A stretch of 64,000 nucleotides of DNA from Roseibium algicola (GCF_001999245.1 NZ_CP019630.1:1984001-2048000), one strand, 5' to 3'; numbered from the stretch's first letter, positions 1 to 8,785 are shown. The notes: generated from the sequence alone by a model not told the origin. Program-made: numbers and translations.

Positions 1-1
1 G

Positions 2-412
2 GAAGCCATCCGGGCGGCCTTTGCACCGCTCGCCATTGCCGATGTCGACCTGGGCACCATCATGACCGAGTTCACCAATACCGCCTTCCGGGACGATCCG
101 AATTTCGTCAAGGCAGTCACCACACCCAACGGCCACGGCCATCATCGCGCGCTTTACTTTACCAGGGCCGTCGCCCCGCACGGTGACGGCCCGTACTACC
201 ACCACATCGGCATCTATGCCTACCGCAGGGCAGCCCTGGCGAAATTCGTCCAGCTGCCGCCTTCGCCGCTGGAACAGCGTGAAAAGCTGGAGCAGTTGCG
301 GGCCCTGGAAGCGGGCATGCGGATTGATGCCTCCGTCATCGACAGCGCGCCGATGGACGTGAACACGCCCGAAGATCTGGAACGAGCCCGGGCGGCCTAT
401 CAGACAAACTGA
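2..412 (+). CDS. kdsB: 3-deoxy-manno-octulosonate cytidylyltransferase, C-terminal part
   Basis: The frame is open from the window edge, so the N-terminus lies outside. The protein activates Kdo with CTP to give CMP-Kdo for lipopolysaccharide core synthesis in the cytoplasm. The visible 136 residues carry the family's C-terminal signature: RALYFTRA, then a GPYYHHIGIYAYRR segment, then PLEQREKLEQLRALE, and a closing NTPEDLERAR motif. It ends 29 bp before pheA on the same strand, a pairing common in Rhizobiales. Assignment is by recognition of these motifs; the CTP-binding N-terminus cannot be checked here. Confidence 0.93.
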   Translation, partial: EAIRAAFAPLAIADVDLGTIMTEFTNTAFRDDPNFVKAVTTPNGHGHHRALYFTRAVAPHGDGPYYHHIGIYAYRRAALAKFVQLPPSPLEQREKLEQLRALEAGMRIDASVIDSAPMDVNTPEDLERARAAYQTN

Positions 413-441
413 CGAAAGACTGCCGAAAGGCGGAAAGACAT

Positions 442-1332
442 ATGACCGACAGAAAAAGAATCGTGTTCCAGGGAGAAACCGGTGCCAACTCGCACATGGC
501 CTGCCGGAGCGTTTATCCCGATTACGAAGCCATCCCCTGCGCCACCTTCGAGGACTGCTTTTCGGCCATGGCCGACGGGTCGGCAGACCTTGCCATGATC
601 CCGATCGAGAACTCCGTTGCCGGCCGCGTCGCGGACATTCATCACCTGCTGCCCAAATCGGACCTGCACATCATCGGCGAATATTTCATGCCGATCCGGT
701 TTCAGCTCATGGCGGTCAAGGGTGCAAAGATCGAAGACCTGAAAAAGGTGCAAAGCCATGTGCATGCCCTTGGCCAGTGCCGGAACGTGATCCGTGAACT
801 CGGCCTGACGGCCGTCGTCGGCGGCGATACCGCGGGCTCCGCCCGGCAGATCGCCGAGCTGGGTGATCCGAGCGTCGGCGCTCTTGCGCCGGAAATGGCC
901 GCCGAAATCTACGGTCTGGACATTCTGCGCCGGGATGTGGAGGATGAGGCGCACAACACGACCCGCTTCGTCATTCTCTCGCGCGACAAGATGGAGGCCG
1001 CGCACAACGGCCAACCGGTCATCACGACCTTCATCTTCCGGGTTCGCAACGTCCCGGCAGCGCTCTACAAGGCCCTGGGAGGATTTGCCACCAACGGGGT
1101 CAACATGACCAAGCTGGAATCCTATCAGCTTGAAGGGCAGTTTTTCGCGTCGATGTTCTATGCGGACGTCGAAGGCCATCCGGAAGATCCGAAGGTGGCC
1201 CTGGCGCTCGAGGAGCTGGCCTTCTTCTGTGCCGAGCTGAACATGCTCGGCGTCTACCGGGCAAGCCCGTTCAGGGACAAGATCAGGGAGCCGGAATCCA
1301 ACCGTGCTCTCCGGCCCAATCCCTACTCGTAA
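442..1332 (+). CDS. pheA: Prephenate dehydratase
   Basis: Converts prephenate to phenylpyruvate in phenylalanine biosynthesis. The 296-residue protein has the monofunctional layout: a catalytic periplasmic-binding-protein-like domain at about 5-185, opening with VFQGETGANSH and ending near the NTTRF motif, and a regulatory ACT domain at about 195-280 with an ESYQLEGQFF segment (a variant of the ESRP phenylalanine-binding motif). There is no chorismate mutase domain. A purine-rich stretch precedes the ATG. It follows kdsB by 29 bp and precedes the PfkB kinase by 32 bp, so the three may be co-transcribed. Confidence 0.95.
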   Translation: MTDRKRIVFQGETGANSHMACRSVYPDYEAIPCATFEDCFSAMADGSADLAMIPIENSVAGRVADIHHLLPKSDLHIIGEYFMPIRFQLMAVKGAKIEDLKKVQSHVHALGQCRNVIRELGLTAVVGGDTAGSARQIAELGDPSVGALAPEMAAEIYGLDILRRDVEDEAHNTTRFVILSRDKMEAAHNGQPVITTFIFRVRNVPAALYKALGGFATNGVNMTKLESYQLEGQFFASMFYADVEGHPEDPKVALALEELAFFCAELNMLGVYRASPFRDKIREPESNRALRPNPYS

Positions 1333-1364
1333 CGGCGGCTACCCGACACCACCAGAGGAACTCT

Positions 1365-2366
1365 ATGACTGAAACAAGATTTGATGCCCTGTGCATCGGC
1401 AATGCCATTTGCGACGTCTTCGCCCATGTCGAAGAGGATTTCCTGCTTCAGGAAAACCTCGTCAAAGGCTCCATGCGCCTGATCGACACCGACGAGGCAG
1501 TACGCCTGTTCGACAAGATGGGACAGACCGTCCGCATTTCCGGCGGCAGCGCCGGCAACACGGCGGCTGGCATTGCCTCGCTCGGCGGACGCCCTGCCTA
1601 TTTCGGCAAGGTTGCCGAGGACGAACTGGGCGACAGCTATTATCACGACATGAACGGCACCGGCGTCTATTTCAACACGCCCCGCCTCAAGGAAGGCAAG
1701 CCGACCGCCCGGTCGATGATCCTGATCACGCCGGACGGCGAACGCACGATGAACACCTATCTGGGTGCATGCACCGAATTCGGCATCGCCGATGTTGACG
1801 AGGAAGTCGTTGCCGCCGCAGCCGTCACCTACATGGAAGGCTATCTGTGGGACCCGGCAGACGCCAAGAAGGCGTTCCTGAAAGCTGCGGAAATCGCGCA
1901 TGCAAACGGGCGTCAGGTCGCGATCACCCTGTCCGACTCATTCTGTGTCGACCGCTACCGCAGCGAATTTCAGGCCCTTCTGACCGATGGTGTCGTCGAC
2001 CTGATGTTCGCCAACGAGCATGAGCTGAAAGCCCTTTACGAAACATCGGATCTGGACAGTGCGGTAAATGCGGCCCGGGACTCCGGTGCCCTGACCGCCC
2101 TGACCCTCGGCGAGAACGGTGCGATGGCAATCAGCCGCGAGGAAACCGTCAAGGTTCCCGCGCAGACTGTCGACAACGTGGTTGACCTGACAGGCGCCGG
2201 CGACCTGTTTGCCTCCGGCTTCCTGTTCGGACTTGCCCGCGACTACAAGCTCGCGGAAGCCACCGAGCTTGGTTGCCTGTGCGCCGCGAGCGTCATCAGC
2301 CACGTCGGCGCCCGGCCGGAACGGGCCTTGAAAAACATCGCCGGCCAGAGCGGCTTCGAGATCTGA
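1365..2366 (+). CDS. PfkB-family carbohydrate/nucleoside kinase, adenosine kinase-like
   Basis: A ribokinase-fold kinase of 333 residues that phosphorylates a sugar or nucleoside with ATP. It shows the N-terminal glycine-rich substrate motif SGGSAGNTAAG near residue 60 and the C-terminal PfkB signature DLTGAGD at 274-280, where D280 is the expected catalytic base. In alphaproteobacteria this subfamily is usually annotated as adenosine kinase; substrate cannot be fixed from sequence alone. The ribosome-binding site AGAGGA lies just upstream of the ATG, and a strong rho-independent terminator follows the stop codon by about 10 bp. Confidence 0.85.
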   Translation: MTETRFDALCIGNAICDVFAHVEEDFLLQENLVKGSMRLIDTDEAVRLFDKMGQTVRISGGSAGNTAAGIASLGGRPAYFGKVAEDELGDSYYHDMNGTGVYFNTPRLKEGKPTARSMILITPDGERTMNTYLGACTEFGIADVDEEVVAAAAVTYMEGYLWDPADAKKAFLKAAEIAHANGRQVAITLSDSFCVDRYRSEFQALLTDGVVDLMFANEHELKALYETSDLDSAVNAARDSGALTALTLGENGAMAISREETVKVPAQTVDNVVDLTGAGDLFASGFLFGLARDYKLAEATELGCLCAASVISHVGARPERALKNIAGQSGFEI

Positions 2367-2376
2367 ACCTTTTCAG

Positions 2377-2400
2377 GGGCGGCCTTCGGGCCGCCCTTTT
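2377..2400 (+). terminator. Rho-independent terminator of the kdsB-pheA-kinase unit
   Basis: A perfect 8-bp stem GGGCGGCC / GGCCGCCC (2377-2384 with 2389-2396) closes a TTCG tetraloop and is followed by TTTT. It lies between the convergent kinase and amidase genes. The reverse strand lacks a matching U-tract, so it mainly serves the plus-strand genes. Confidence 0.9.
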
Positions 2401-2415
2401 CGGAACCGGCAACTG

Positions 2416-3825
2416 CTACCGACGCATGCCGTTTTCCTTCGATTGCATTGCTTCAATCGCTGCCGCGATTGCCAGCACCTTTCGATCTGCTCCCGGCAGC
2501 CCATCGATTTCCAGGCCTGCGGGTACTCCGCGAACACTCCGTGCCATTGGCAAACTAACGCCAGGGGCACCAAAGAATGTTGCCGGTACCGTGTTGCGCA
2601 TGGTCTTCCAGACAGACACTTCCTTGCCGTCAACGACGACACGCCCTTCTTCACCCAGTGCCGTTGCCGCAATCGGTGTCGTTGGAAAAATGATCGCGTC
2701 AAGTTTGTACTGCTCCAAATGCGCGCAGTATTGCTTGCGACACCGGGGGAGCGACACGGAAATCACATGCTCGTATCGTGCTGCCAGGTCCTTGGCGTCC
2801 GCACCACGCAAAGCCCCGTCAAATTCCTCACGAACGTATTGCCCGGCTATGCCGGCAACGAGCGACCGAACATCGACGGCAGCGCCAGAAACCGACAAGT
2901 ACGCTTCCAGCGCTCTTTCCAGCTCCCACGCACGGATTGGCTCCGACATCTCGCCAAGCCAGCTTGAAACCTCCGGCATCTCTGCCTCAACCACCATGAC
3001 ACCCCAAGAGACAAGCTGGTCAACGGTTTCCTCAAACGCCTGGGCGACGCCGCTTTCCAGGCCGGACAGGAAATACTTTCCGGGAAGACCAAGCCGCAGG
3101 CTTCGAAGGTCGATGGCAGGCCGCTCACTCTGCCCACACAAAACGGCATCCAGAAGCAACAGATCTTCTGCAGATCGCGTAAATGAACCAGGCACATCGC
3201 GCGTTGGAAACAAGGGCATGACACCGTCAGTCTTGTAGCGGCCACTTGTGGGGCGAAAGCCGAAAACCCCGCAAAATGATGCCGGAATTCGCACCGAGCC
3301 TGCCGTGTCCGTGCCAAGAGCAGCCGGAACCAGACCCGCGGCCACGGCAGCGGCAGAACCACTGCTGCTTCCCCCCGCTGAGCGAGAAGGATCGTGCGGG
3401 TTTCGAACGGGGCCAGTGTGATCGTTGTTGCTGGTGATGCCGAAGGCGAGCTCGTACATGTTGGTCTTGCCGAAGACCAGTGCCCCGGCGTTTTCCAGTT
3501 TCGTGACCACCGATGCGGTCCTGTTGACCACGTGATCTTTCAGGCCTGGCGTTGCAGCAGTCGTCGCCATGCCGGCAATGTCGATGCAGTCCTTGATGGC
3601 AACGGGAATGCCATGCAGCGGCCCCAAGGGCCCACCGTTCGCCTGGTGCTCATCGGCCTTGCGCGCAGCGCTGCGGATATTTTCCGGGGCAAACTGGGTG
3701 AAGGCATTCAGGTCAACGAACCGTTCTGATCTTTCAATCAACGCCTCGACATAGTCTCGGCAGGACATTCTGCGGCCTCGAAACATCTCCACTGCTTCAA
3801 CAACTGTCAGCCGCCAAAAATCCAT
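2416..3825 (-). CDS. Amidase signature family hydrolase
   Basis: A 469-residue amidase-signature enzyme, predicted to hydrolyse a carboxamide to acid and ammonia. The Ser-cisSer-Lys triad can be placed: K78 in GIPVAIKD, cis-Ser S153 in the GGSSSGS loop, and nucleophile S177 in GTDTAGSVR. The spacings (75 and 24 residues) match fatty acid amide hydrolase. No signal peptide is seen, so it should be cytoplasmic. It could act on indole-acetamide or mandelamide-type substrates, but specificity is not readable. It stands alone, with remnant genes upstream. Confidence 0.88.
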   Translation of the reverse strand: MDFWRLTVVEAVEMFRGRRMSCRDYVEALIERSERFVDLNAFTQFAPENIRSAARKADEHQANGGPLGPLHGIPVAIKDCIDIAGMATTAATPGLKDHVVNRTASVVTKLENAGALVFGKTNMYELAFGITSNNDHTGPVRNPHDPSRSAGGSSSGSAAAVAAGLVPAALGTDTAGSVRIPASFCGVFGFRPTSGRYKTDGVMPLFPTRDVPGSFTRSAEDLLLLDAVLCGQSERPAIDLRSLRLGLPGKYFLSGLESGVAQAFEETVDQLVSWGVMVVEAEMPEVSSWLGEMSEPIRAWELERALEAYLSVSGAAVDVRSLVAGIAGQYVREEFDGALRGADAKDLAARYEHVISVSLPRCRKQYCAHLEQYKLDAIIFPTTPIAATALGEEGRVVVDGKEVSVWKTMRNTVPATFFGAPGVSLPMARSVRGVPAGLEIDGLPGADRKVLAIAAAIEAMQSKENGMRR

Positions 3826-3922
3826 GTCGGTTTCACCCCAAGCATCGGAACCTTCGTATCATCGCTGGTTTGCAGCCTTTGTCACTTGCTGTTCTCAAAA
3901 ATAATGAAGTTGGCCTACCCGG

Positions 3923-4276
3923 TTAGGCGGCAACTTCAATCGCGTCTGTAACGCGCAAAATTTCCCTGACAAGCAACTCGAGGTCTTCGCTTCGTGTGCG
4001 GTGGTTGCAAATGGCGACGCGAAGGCTGTGACGGCCCCTGACAGTGGTATCCGAGAGCGCTGCAATGCCTTCCTCCTGAAGGCGAAGCATGATTTCCGTA
4101 TTCAGAGCTTTCAGCGGAGCTTCGTCCATTCCGCCCGGGTCGTACCGAAAATTCACGATATTGATCACGGTCGGGGCCATGAGCCGCAGCCGCGGTTCGT
4201 TTTCGATCCTTGCCGAGAGCTCTTTGGCCTGAGAGATGTTCTGATCGATCAGGCAACCCAATGCTGCCGAAATGGC
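3923..4276 (-). pseudogene. 3' remnant of a PLP-dependent (group II) amino acid decarboxylase
   Basis: About 112 residues in this frame (LIDQNISQAKELSARIE, then LRLMAPTVINIVNFRY, ending with a TVRGRHSLRVAICNHRT segment) match the C-terminal small domain of aromatic-L-amino-acid/glutamate decarboxylases. The PLP-binding lysine domain is absent. Reading upstream, the frame loses convincing similarity near 4262-4275 and hits a stop at about 4309. The first possible start is a TTG at 4261 without a good ribosome-binding site. I read it as a broken gene whose 5' part was deleted. The left end of the remnant is the natural stop codon. Confidence 0.7.
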
Positions 4277-4499
4277 CGAACGCAGTGCGCTGACACCGGG
4301 AGCCCACTACCTTGTCAGCATGATCGTCGTTTCATTTGCAACCCTGGCCGGACAAACCGAACGGGCCGAGCGTTGGGCGAAAGATGTACGGTCCCGACGT
4401 GCCGACGCGACCAGGCAAATGTTTCTAGAGGCTTTTCCCTTCAAGGACCCGCAATGGCGTGCCCGTATAGATGCCTCATTGGATGCGCATGGTTTTTAA
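4257..4499 (+). pseudogene. 3' remnant of a TPR-containing winged-helix regulator / adenylate cyclase-type protein
   Basis: About 75 residues (ALTPGAHYLVSM, then a TPR-like helix pair with AERWAKDVRSRR, and a C-terminal AFPFKDPQWRARID tail) resemble the C-terminus of the large winged-helix or cyclase proteins with tetratricopeptide repeats found in Rhizobiales. The N-terminal effector domain is missing. The ATG at 4272 has no clear ribosome-binding site. Its broken 5' end abuts the broken 5' end of the decarboxylase remnant on the other strand, indicating one rearrangement point near 4257-4275. Family assignment is by recognition only. Confidence 0.5.
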
Positions 4500-4562
4500 C
4501 CGCGTATGAGACCGGTGACGGCAGCGTAAATTTGCCGCCGCCACCGGTCATTTCACCGGGTC

Positions 4563-5315
4563 TTACCAGGGCTGATTGGCCGGACCGACGGTGAATTCGT
4601 TGACCGTCGTGTCCTCCGGCAGCGACACTGCAAACTCGACGACCGCCGCGATCCGGTCGGCGGAGATGCCGTACTGGTCGTAAAGGGCATGGAAAGCTTC
4701 GGAACTGCCCTTGTCGCTGATCGTGTTCAGAAGTTCGGTGTTGATTGCCGCCGGGTAGATGGTTGCCGTGCGGATGTTGGTGCCTTCCATGGCAGATTCC
4801 ATCCGCAGGACTTCCATGAACGAGCGTACGAACCACTTGGTGCCGCAATAGACCGCACCGCCAGGATAAGCCTTCAGACCAGCAACGGAAGAAGTCGCGA
4901 TGACATGGCCGGACTTCTGTTCGGCAAAGGTCGGCATGACGGCTGCAACACCGTTCAGCACGCCCTTGACGTTGACGTCGACCATCTGCTCCCACTCGTT
5001 CGTCTTGAGTGCGGAAATCGGCGAGGACGGCATGAGCCCCGCGTTCAGGAAAATGACGTCGAGTTTTCCGTAAGTGTCCTTCGCCAGTTTGACGATAGCC
5101 TCGTTTTCAGCCGGTACGGTGACGTCCAGCTCCTGATAGATGGCTTCGCCGCCAGCAGCCTTGATCTCGTTCGCGATGGTTTCGAGCTTGTCGGTGCGCC
5201 GTGCACCCAGCACGATCTTCGCCCCCTTGCTGGCCAGCAGCTTTGCGGTTGCTTCGCCGATGCCGGAGGAGGCTCCGGTAATGATGACGACTTTTCCCTT
5301 GATGTTGTCGGACAT
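4563..5315 (-). CDS. SDR-family NAD(P)-dependent oxidoreductase
   Basis: A classical short-chain dehydrogenase of 250 residues. It has the Rossmann TGASSGIG motif at 13-20, the NAG motif at 91-93, and the tetrad N115, S143, Y156 and K160 (YCGTK). The start is the ATG at 5315, because AAGGAG lies just before it; a longer frame to 5372 lacks such a site. The substrate is unknown. It lies downstream of a cyclophilin-like gene on the same strand, in a cluster of cupin, lactonase-like and reductase genes that probably answers to the LysR regulator nearby. Confidence 0.9.
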   Translation of the reverse strand: MSDNIKGKVVIITGASSGIGEATAKLLASKGAKIVLGARRTDKLETIANEIKAAGGEAIYQELDVTVPAENEAIVKLAKDTYGKLDVIFLNAGLMPSSPISALKTNEWEQMVDVNVKGVLNGVAAVMPTFAEQKSGHVIATSSVAGLKAYPGGAVYCGTKWFVRSFMEVLRMESAMEGTNIRTATIYPAAINTELLNTISDKGSSEAFHALYDQYGISADRIAAVVEFAVSLPEDTTVNEFTVGPANQPW

Positions 5316-5409
5316 GATAGTCTCCTTGGGTTCTGAGAGTTCTTGTTCAGGCAGAGGAATGGCCCGGTTCACCGGGTCCAGACAGATCCGTTCTGCCGAA
5401 GCGAAAGCG

Positions 5410-5428
5410 TTTTCGAAGGTGTCGAAAA
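5410..5428. repeat. Inverted repeat TTTTCGA-N5-TCGAAAA upstream of the SDR gene
   Basis: A perfect 7-bp inverted repeat with a 5-bp spacer lies 95 bp upstream of the SDR start codon, between it and the cyclophilin-like gene. The symmetry suggests a dimeric regulator's operator, but no second copy was found in the window. Confidence 0.35.
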
Positions 5429-5500
5429 TGAAGACACCTGCAGTCGGGCAATCCCGACGGGTGGACAGGCCGTTCCAGAATTTGCCGATCTTTGGCCGTA

Positions 5501-5956
5501 TCAGTCGGCCGCTTCGATGCGGACCGAAAGCGGTCCATCACCCAGAAGGGCATCGATCGACCCGTCGAATGCGCCGAGCCTCACGAGGCCCCGGGAATTC
5601 TGAAATGGCTTGTAGAAGATCGCGATGTTTCCCCAGGGCGCGTAGTGCGTGATGTCGCCCTTTCGCGGCGTGTAGCTTGCCGGGGCTTCGGAGATATCGA
5701 GCTTGCGTGGCAGGTCCGCGACCTTTTCTGTCCCGTGATAGTCGGTCAGGGTCAGGTCAAGTGGCAGCAGGGCCGCGAAGTCCCTGCCGGCGAGCGTATC
5801 GTCAAGCGTCGCCGGAAGCACAACGTCTTCTACGATCACCTTGATGCGGATCATGCGAGCCTCGTTCGATGGTTCGGTTGCGTTTCCGGAAGCCCCCGCC
5901 CCGGCGCAAAACAGTGTCATTGCCAACGAGAGCAATCTTGACCTGAAAGCGGGCAT
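5501..5956 (-). CDS. Exported cyclophilin-like fold protein
   Basis: 151 residues from the ATG at 5956, which has GGAGG 11 bp upstream. The N-terminus (MPAFRSRLLSLAMTLFCAGAGAS) reads as a signal peptide, so the protein is probably periplasmic. The mature part ends with the pattern GDITHYAPWGNIAIFYKPF followed by GLVRLG, characteristic of the bacterial cyclophilin_like domain (DUF369-type), which has the cyclophilin fold but no established isomerase activity. These proteins often travel with cupins, SDRs and alpha/beta hydrolases, as here. A LysR-type box (6035-6053) lies 80 bp upstream. Confidence 0.8.
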   Translation of the reverse strand: MPAFRSRLLSLAMTLFCAGAGASGNATEPSNEARMIRIKVIVEDVVLPATLDDTLAGRDFAALLPLDLTLTDYHGTEKVADLPRKLDISEAPASYTPRKGDITHYAPWGNIAIFYKPFQNSRGLVRLGAFDGSIDALLGDGPLSVRIEAAD

Positions 5957-6034
5957 TGCGGGGTTCCTCCGTTCTGTTGCTTCCAATCTAGGCGTCAGAC
6001 CGACAAGGATTAAGCCCCCTCCAGGTACTGCCTC

Positions 6035-6053
6035 TCATGAGCAGCACTCATTA
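6035..6053. promoter_or_regulatory. LysR-type box (T-N11-A), site 1
   Basis: TCATGA-N7-TCATTA, one mismatch from the perfect repeat. It lies 80 bp upstream of the minus-strand cyclophilin-like gene. The same element occurs at 6117, 8680 and 23633, each 80-110 bp from a start codon. Binding by the LysR protein at 7744 is inferred. Confidence 0.6.
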
Positions 6054-6116
6054 ATCCGCACCCAGGTCACACCGGAAGGAGTGGAGCTCGTGGACAGACG
6101 GACAGCCCCACCGGGT

Positions 6117-6135
6117 TCATGAGTGATCCTCATGA
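6117..6135. promoter_or_regulatory. LysR-type box (T-N11-A), site 2
   Basis: A perfect TCATGA-N7-TCATGA inverted repeat 99 bp upstream of the plus-strand cupin gene. It contains the T-N11-A core of LysR-family operators. With site 1 it makes a divergent control region in which each gene has its own box. Confidence 0.65.
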
Positions 6136-6233
6136 CTGCTTCCGACAGAGCCACCATTATCCACGCGTGCGTCTTGCCTACGTTCTTGAGGAAGGCCGAA
6201 AGGCCGCATCACGACTGATGGAGACGACCTGAG

Positions 6234-6689
6234 ATGAAACGCACCCTTGCAACGCTCGCACTCGTTCTTGCGGCTCCGGCTGCATTTGCACAATCCATGG
6301 AAATAACCCGCTCCGAAACCCTGGCGGGCCAATTGGGAAGCGGCGACTATTTTACCGGTACAGCCTATGTCGCCCCTGTTTTCCCGCCTGTCATGAACGA
6401 TGTCAGCGCCGGTCACGTCACGTTTCTGCCCGGAGCCCGCTCCGCCTGGCATACGCATCCTGCGGGCCAGATGCTGGTCGTGACATCGGGGACCGGCTGG
6501 GTGCAGGAGCGCGGCCAGGAAAAGCAGATCATGCAGGCCGGTGATGTGGTCTGGTGCCCGCCTGACGTCGAGCATTGGCACGGCGCGACCGACACCACGG
6601 CCGTTTCCCATTACGCAATTCAGGCGACGGTTGACGGGTCCGCCGTTGCCTGGGGCGATCATGTGACGGACGAAGAATATGGCCAGTAA
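6234..6689 (+). CDS. Exported cupin-domain protein (carboxymuconolactone/mandelonitrile-lyase-like cupin)
   Basis: 151 residues with a clear signal peptide cut after AFA in [19 protein letters not shown]. The cupin core shows [13 protein letters not shown] and, further on, [16 protein letters not shown], supplying the histidines of the metal site. This family includes small cupins annotated as (R)-mandelonitrile lyase or quinol-type isomerases; activity is not readable. It overlaps the following sugar dehydrogenase gene by 11 bp, so the two are translationally linked. A close paralogue without signal peptide lies at 10265, suggesting periplasmic and cytoplasmic versions of the same chemistry. 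Confidence 0.85.
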   Translation: MKRTLATLALVLAAPAAFAQSMEITRSETLAGQLGSGDYFTGTAYVAPVFPPVMNDVSAGHVTFLPGARSAWHTHPAGQMLVVTSGTGWVQERGQEKQIMQAGDVVWCPPDVEHWHGATDTTAVSHYAIQATVDGSAVAWGDHVTDEEYGQ

Positions 6690-7689
6690 GCTTGCCGTCC
6701 AATTTTGTGGCGTCTTGTTTGCGATGCTGGTACCGGTGTCCGCCTCTGCAGCGGACACCGTGCTGAACGGCCTCGACTATCCCTGGGATATCGAAGCCCA
6801 TGGCGGCAAGATTTATGTGACGGAGAAGAGCGGAACAGTCGGCATCCTTGCCGACGGTTCCTTCACGCGCCTTCCCGTCGAAACCAGTCAGCCGATCCTG
6901 GATGACCGCGGCGGCGGCCTGCTTGGTCTGGCCATCAGCCCGGACTTCCCGGACACCGGCCGCATCGTGCTCTACCAGCACTACGGCACCCCGGACGCCC
7001 GGATGAACCGTGTCATCGAGGCCGAACGCCTCGGGGATCGATGGAAAGAGACCCGGGTGCTGGTCGACGCAATTCCGGGCCACCCGCTTTACAACGGCGG
7101 ACGCGTGGCCTTCGGTCCCGACGGCATGCTTTATATCACCACCGGTTGGACCGAAAACAGGGAGCGACCGCAAGACCTCGGCAACCTTGCCGGGAAGATA
7201 TTGCGCGTGACGCCGGACGGCGAAATCCCTTCGGACAATCCGTTCGCGGGTTCACCGGTCTGGTCGCTCGGCCATCGCAATCCCCAGGGCCTTGCCTGGG
7301 ACGCCTCCGGGCAGCTCTTCGCAGCCGAGCACGGCCAGTCCGGCCATGACGAGGTGAACCGGATTGAGCGGGGCGGCAACTACGGCTGGCCGCTGATCCA
7401 GGGCGATGAAACCCGCGACGGTCTGCTCGCACCGCTGGCGCATTCGGGCCAGAGCACCTGGGCGCCTTCCGGCCTGACCTCGGATGGTGACCGGCTGCTT
7501 CTTGCGGGCTTGAGAGTGAACGGCATTCTGGAAGTGACCACCGATGGCCGGGTATCCGAAGCCTACCAGGCGGGAGAACGTATCCGGGACGTGCTTGTGT
7601 CGGATGGGGTGATCTATGCAATCACCACAAACCGGTCTCCCCGGCGGGAAGGGGCTTCTGAAGACAGGCTGATCCGGCTTGATCCCTGA
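6679..7689 (+). CDS. Exported PQQ-type sugar (glucose/sorbosone) dehydrogenase family protein
   Basis: 336 residues with a signal peptide (to about SASA, residue 25) and a six-bladed beta-propeller of the soluble aldose sugar dehydrogenase (GSDH) family. Recognisable pieces are LDYPWDIEAHGGKIYVTEKSG, GGGLLGLAISPDF, NGGRVAFGPDGMLYITTG, GHRNPQGLAWD and GGNYGWPLIQGDE. It should oxidise a sugar or other polyol in the periplasm using pyrroloquinoline quinone; some homologues have lost PQQ. The ATG sits inside the end of the cupin gene. Confidence 0.85.
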   Translation: MASKLAVQFCGVLFAMLVPVSASAADTVLNGLDYPWDIEAHGGKIYVTEKSGTVGILADGSFTRLPVETSQPILDDRGGGLLGLAISPDFPDTGRIVLYQHYGTPDARMNRVIEAERLGDRWKETRVLVDAIPGHPLYNGGRVAFGPDGMLYITTGWTENRERPQDLGNLAGKILRVTPDGEIPSDNPFAGSPVWSLGHRNPQGLAWDASGQLFAAEHGQSGHDEVNRIERGGNYGWPLIQGDETRDGLLAPLAHSGQSTWAPSGLTSDGDRLLLAGLRVNGILEVTTDGRVSEAYQAGERIRDVLVSDGVIYAITTNRSPRREGASEDRLIRLDP

Positions 7690-7743
7690 TTGCATAATCG
7701 ATGGACCTCATGAGCCCGGCACATATATGTGGGAGAGACAGTG

Positions 7744-8673
7744 ATGATTCTGGATGATCAGAACGGGACGTCCCACATGCTCCGAGAAAATATCAATGAT
7801 CTCATCGCGCTTGCGGCTGTTGCGGAGGAACGCAGTTTCACGCGCGCCGCAGCGCGGTTGAACGTGTCTCAGTCCGCCCTGAGCCACACGATCAAGGGAC
7901 TGGAGCAACGCCTGGGCCTGAGGCTTTTGACGCGGACAACCCGTTCCGTCGCTCCCACGATCGAAGGCGAAGACCTTCTGGCTACGCTGACACCATGCCT
8001 TGAAAAGATCGAGGCCAGGCTTCAGGCACTCAACGATGCACGTGACCAGCCCACAGGAACAGTGAGGATCGTCGCGACGGAATACGCCATAGAAAGCCTC
8101 CTTTGGCCGAAGCTGTCTCCGGTTCTCAAGGCCCATCCGCTGGTCAATGTCGAATTCGTCATGGACTACGGATACACGGACCTTGCCGATTCCCAATGTG
8201 ACGCAGGTGTGCGGTATGGCGAACAGGTCAGCGAGGGCATGATCTCGATGCGTATCGGTCCGGACGAGCGTATGGTCTGTGTCGGATCACCCGACTATCT
8301 GGACAGGGTTGGCGAGCCGGAAACACCCCAGGATCTCGCGGACCATAGTTGCATCAACCTGCGGCTTTCCACCCATGGCGCACTCTATGCCTGGGAATTC
8401 GAAGACAAGGACGGCAACGAAATCCGGGTGAAGGTAAAGGGACAAGCCTGCTTCAATACGATCAACCCGGTCATGCGTGCGTCCGTGGACGGTCATGGAC
8501 TGGCACTGGTTCCCGAAAGGTTGGCGCAGGAACATCTTGCGGCCGGAACCTTGCGCACATGTCTTTATGACTTCAGCCCGTCGTTTCCCGGTTTTCACCT
8601 TTATTACCCCAGCCGGCAAAAGCCCTCGTTCGCCTTCCAGGTCGTCCTGGATGCCCTGCGGGATCGCGGTTGA
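7744..8673 (+). CDS. LysR-family transcriptional regulator
   Basis: 309 residues from the ATG at 7744, chosen because GGAG lies 8 bp upstream; a GTG at 7729 is the alternative. The N-terminal winged HTH is typical (FTRAAARLNVSQSALSHTIKGLEQRLGLRLLTR), followed by the co-inducer domain from about residue 90, with an ISMRIGPDERMVCVGSPDYL stretch. It lies amid the redox genes it probably controls. A repeated T-N11-A box occurs upstream of at least four neighbouring genes, and a degenerate half-site (TCATGA at 7708-7713) precedes its own gene, consistent with autoregulation. Confidence 0.92.
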   Translation: MILDDQNGTSHMLRENINDLIALAAVAEERSFTRAAARLNVSQSALSHTIKGLEQRLGLRLLTRTTRSVAPTIEGEDLLATLTPCLEKIEARLQALNDARDQPTGTVRIVATEYAIESLLWPKLSPVLKAHPLVNVEFVMDYGYTDLADSQCDAGVRYGEQVSEGMISMRIGPDERMVCVGSPDYLDRVGEPETPQDLADHSCINLRLSTHGALYAWEFEDKDGNEIRVKVKGQACFNTINPVMRASVDGHGLALVPERLAQEHLAAGTLRTCLYDFSPSFPGFHLYYPSRQKPSFAFQVVLDALRDRG

Positions 8674-8675
8674 GC

Positions 8676-8702
8676 CCACTCATGAGGTGACGTCATGAGT
8701 GG
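8676..8702. promoter_or_regulatory. LysR-type box (T-N11-A), site 3, extended inverted repeat
   Basis: A perfect 10-bp inverted repeat CCACTCATGA-N7-TCATGAGTGG begins 3 bp after the LysR stop codon and ends 83 bp before the carboxymuconolactone decarboxylase-like gene. Its centre is the same TCATGA-N7-TCATGA element as sites 1, 2 and 4. Confidence 0.7.
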
Positions 8703-8785
8703 CTTGAAAGACCCGGTTATTAAGATACGTTTTTTGCGCTCCAGATTAGCAGGGTAATTGCCCACTTGCCGAAAGGGAGCTCCCG

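Noticed and set aside
3936..4307. 123-codon minus-strand ORF overlapping the decarboxylase remnant
   Set aside because: It is out of frame with the decarboxylase similarity and reads as Arg/Ser-rich shadow text.
7727..7743. GTGGGAGAGAC upstream of the LysR gene resembles the right half of the 18-bp LuxR-type operator
   Set aside because: It lacks the left half and is best explained as the ribosome-binding site of the LysR gene.
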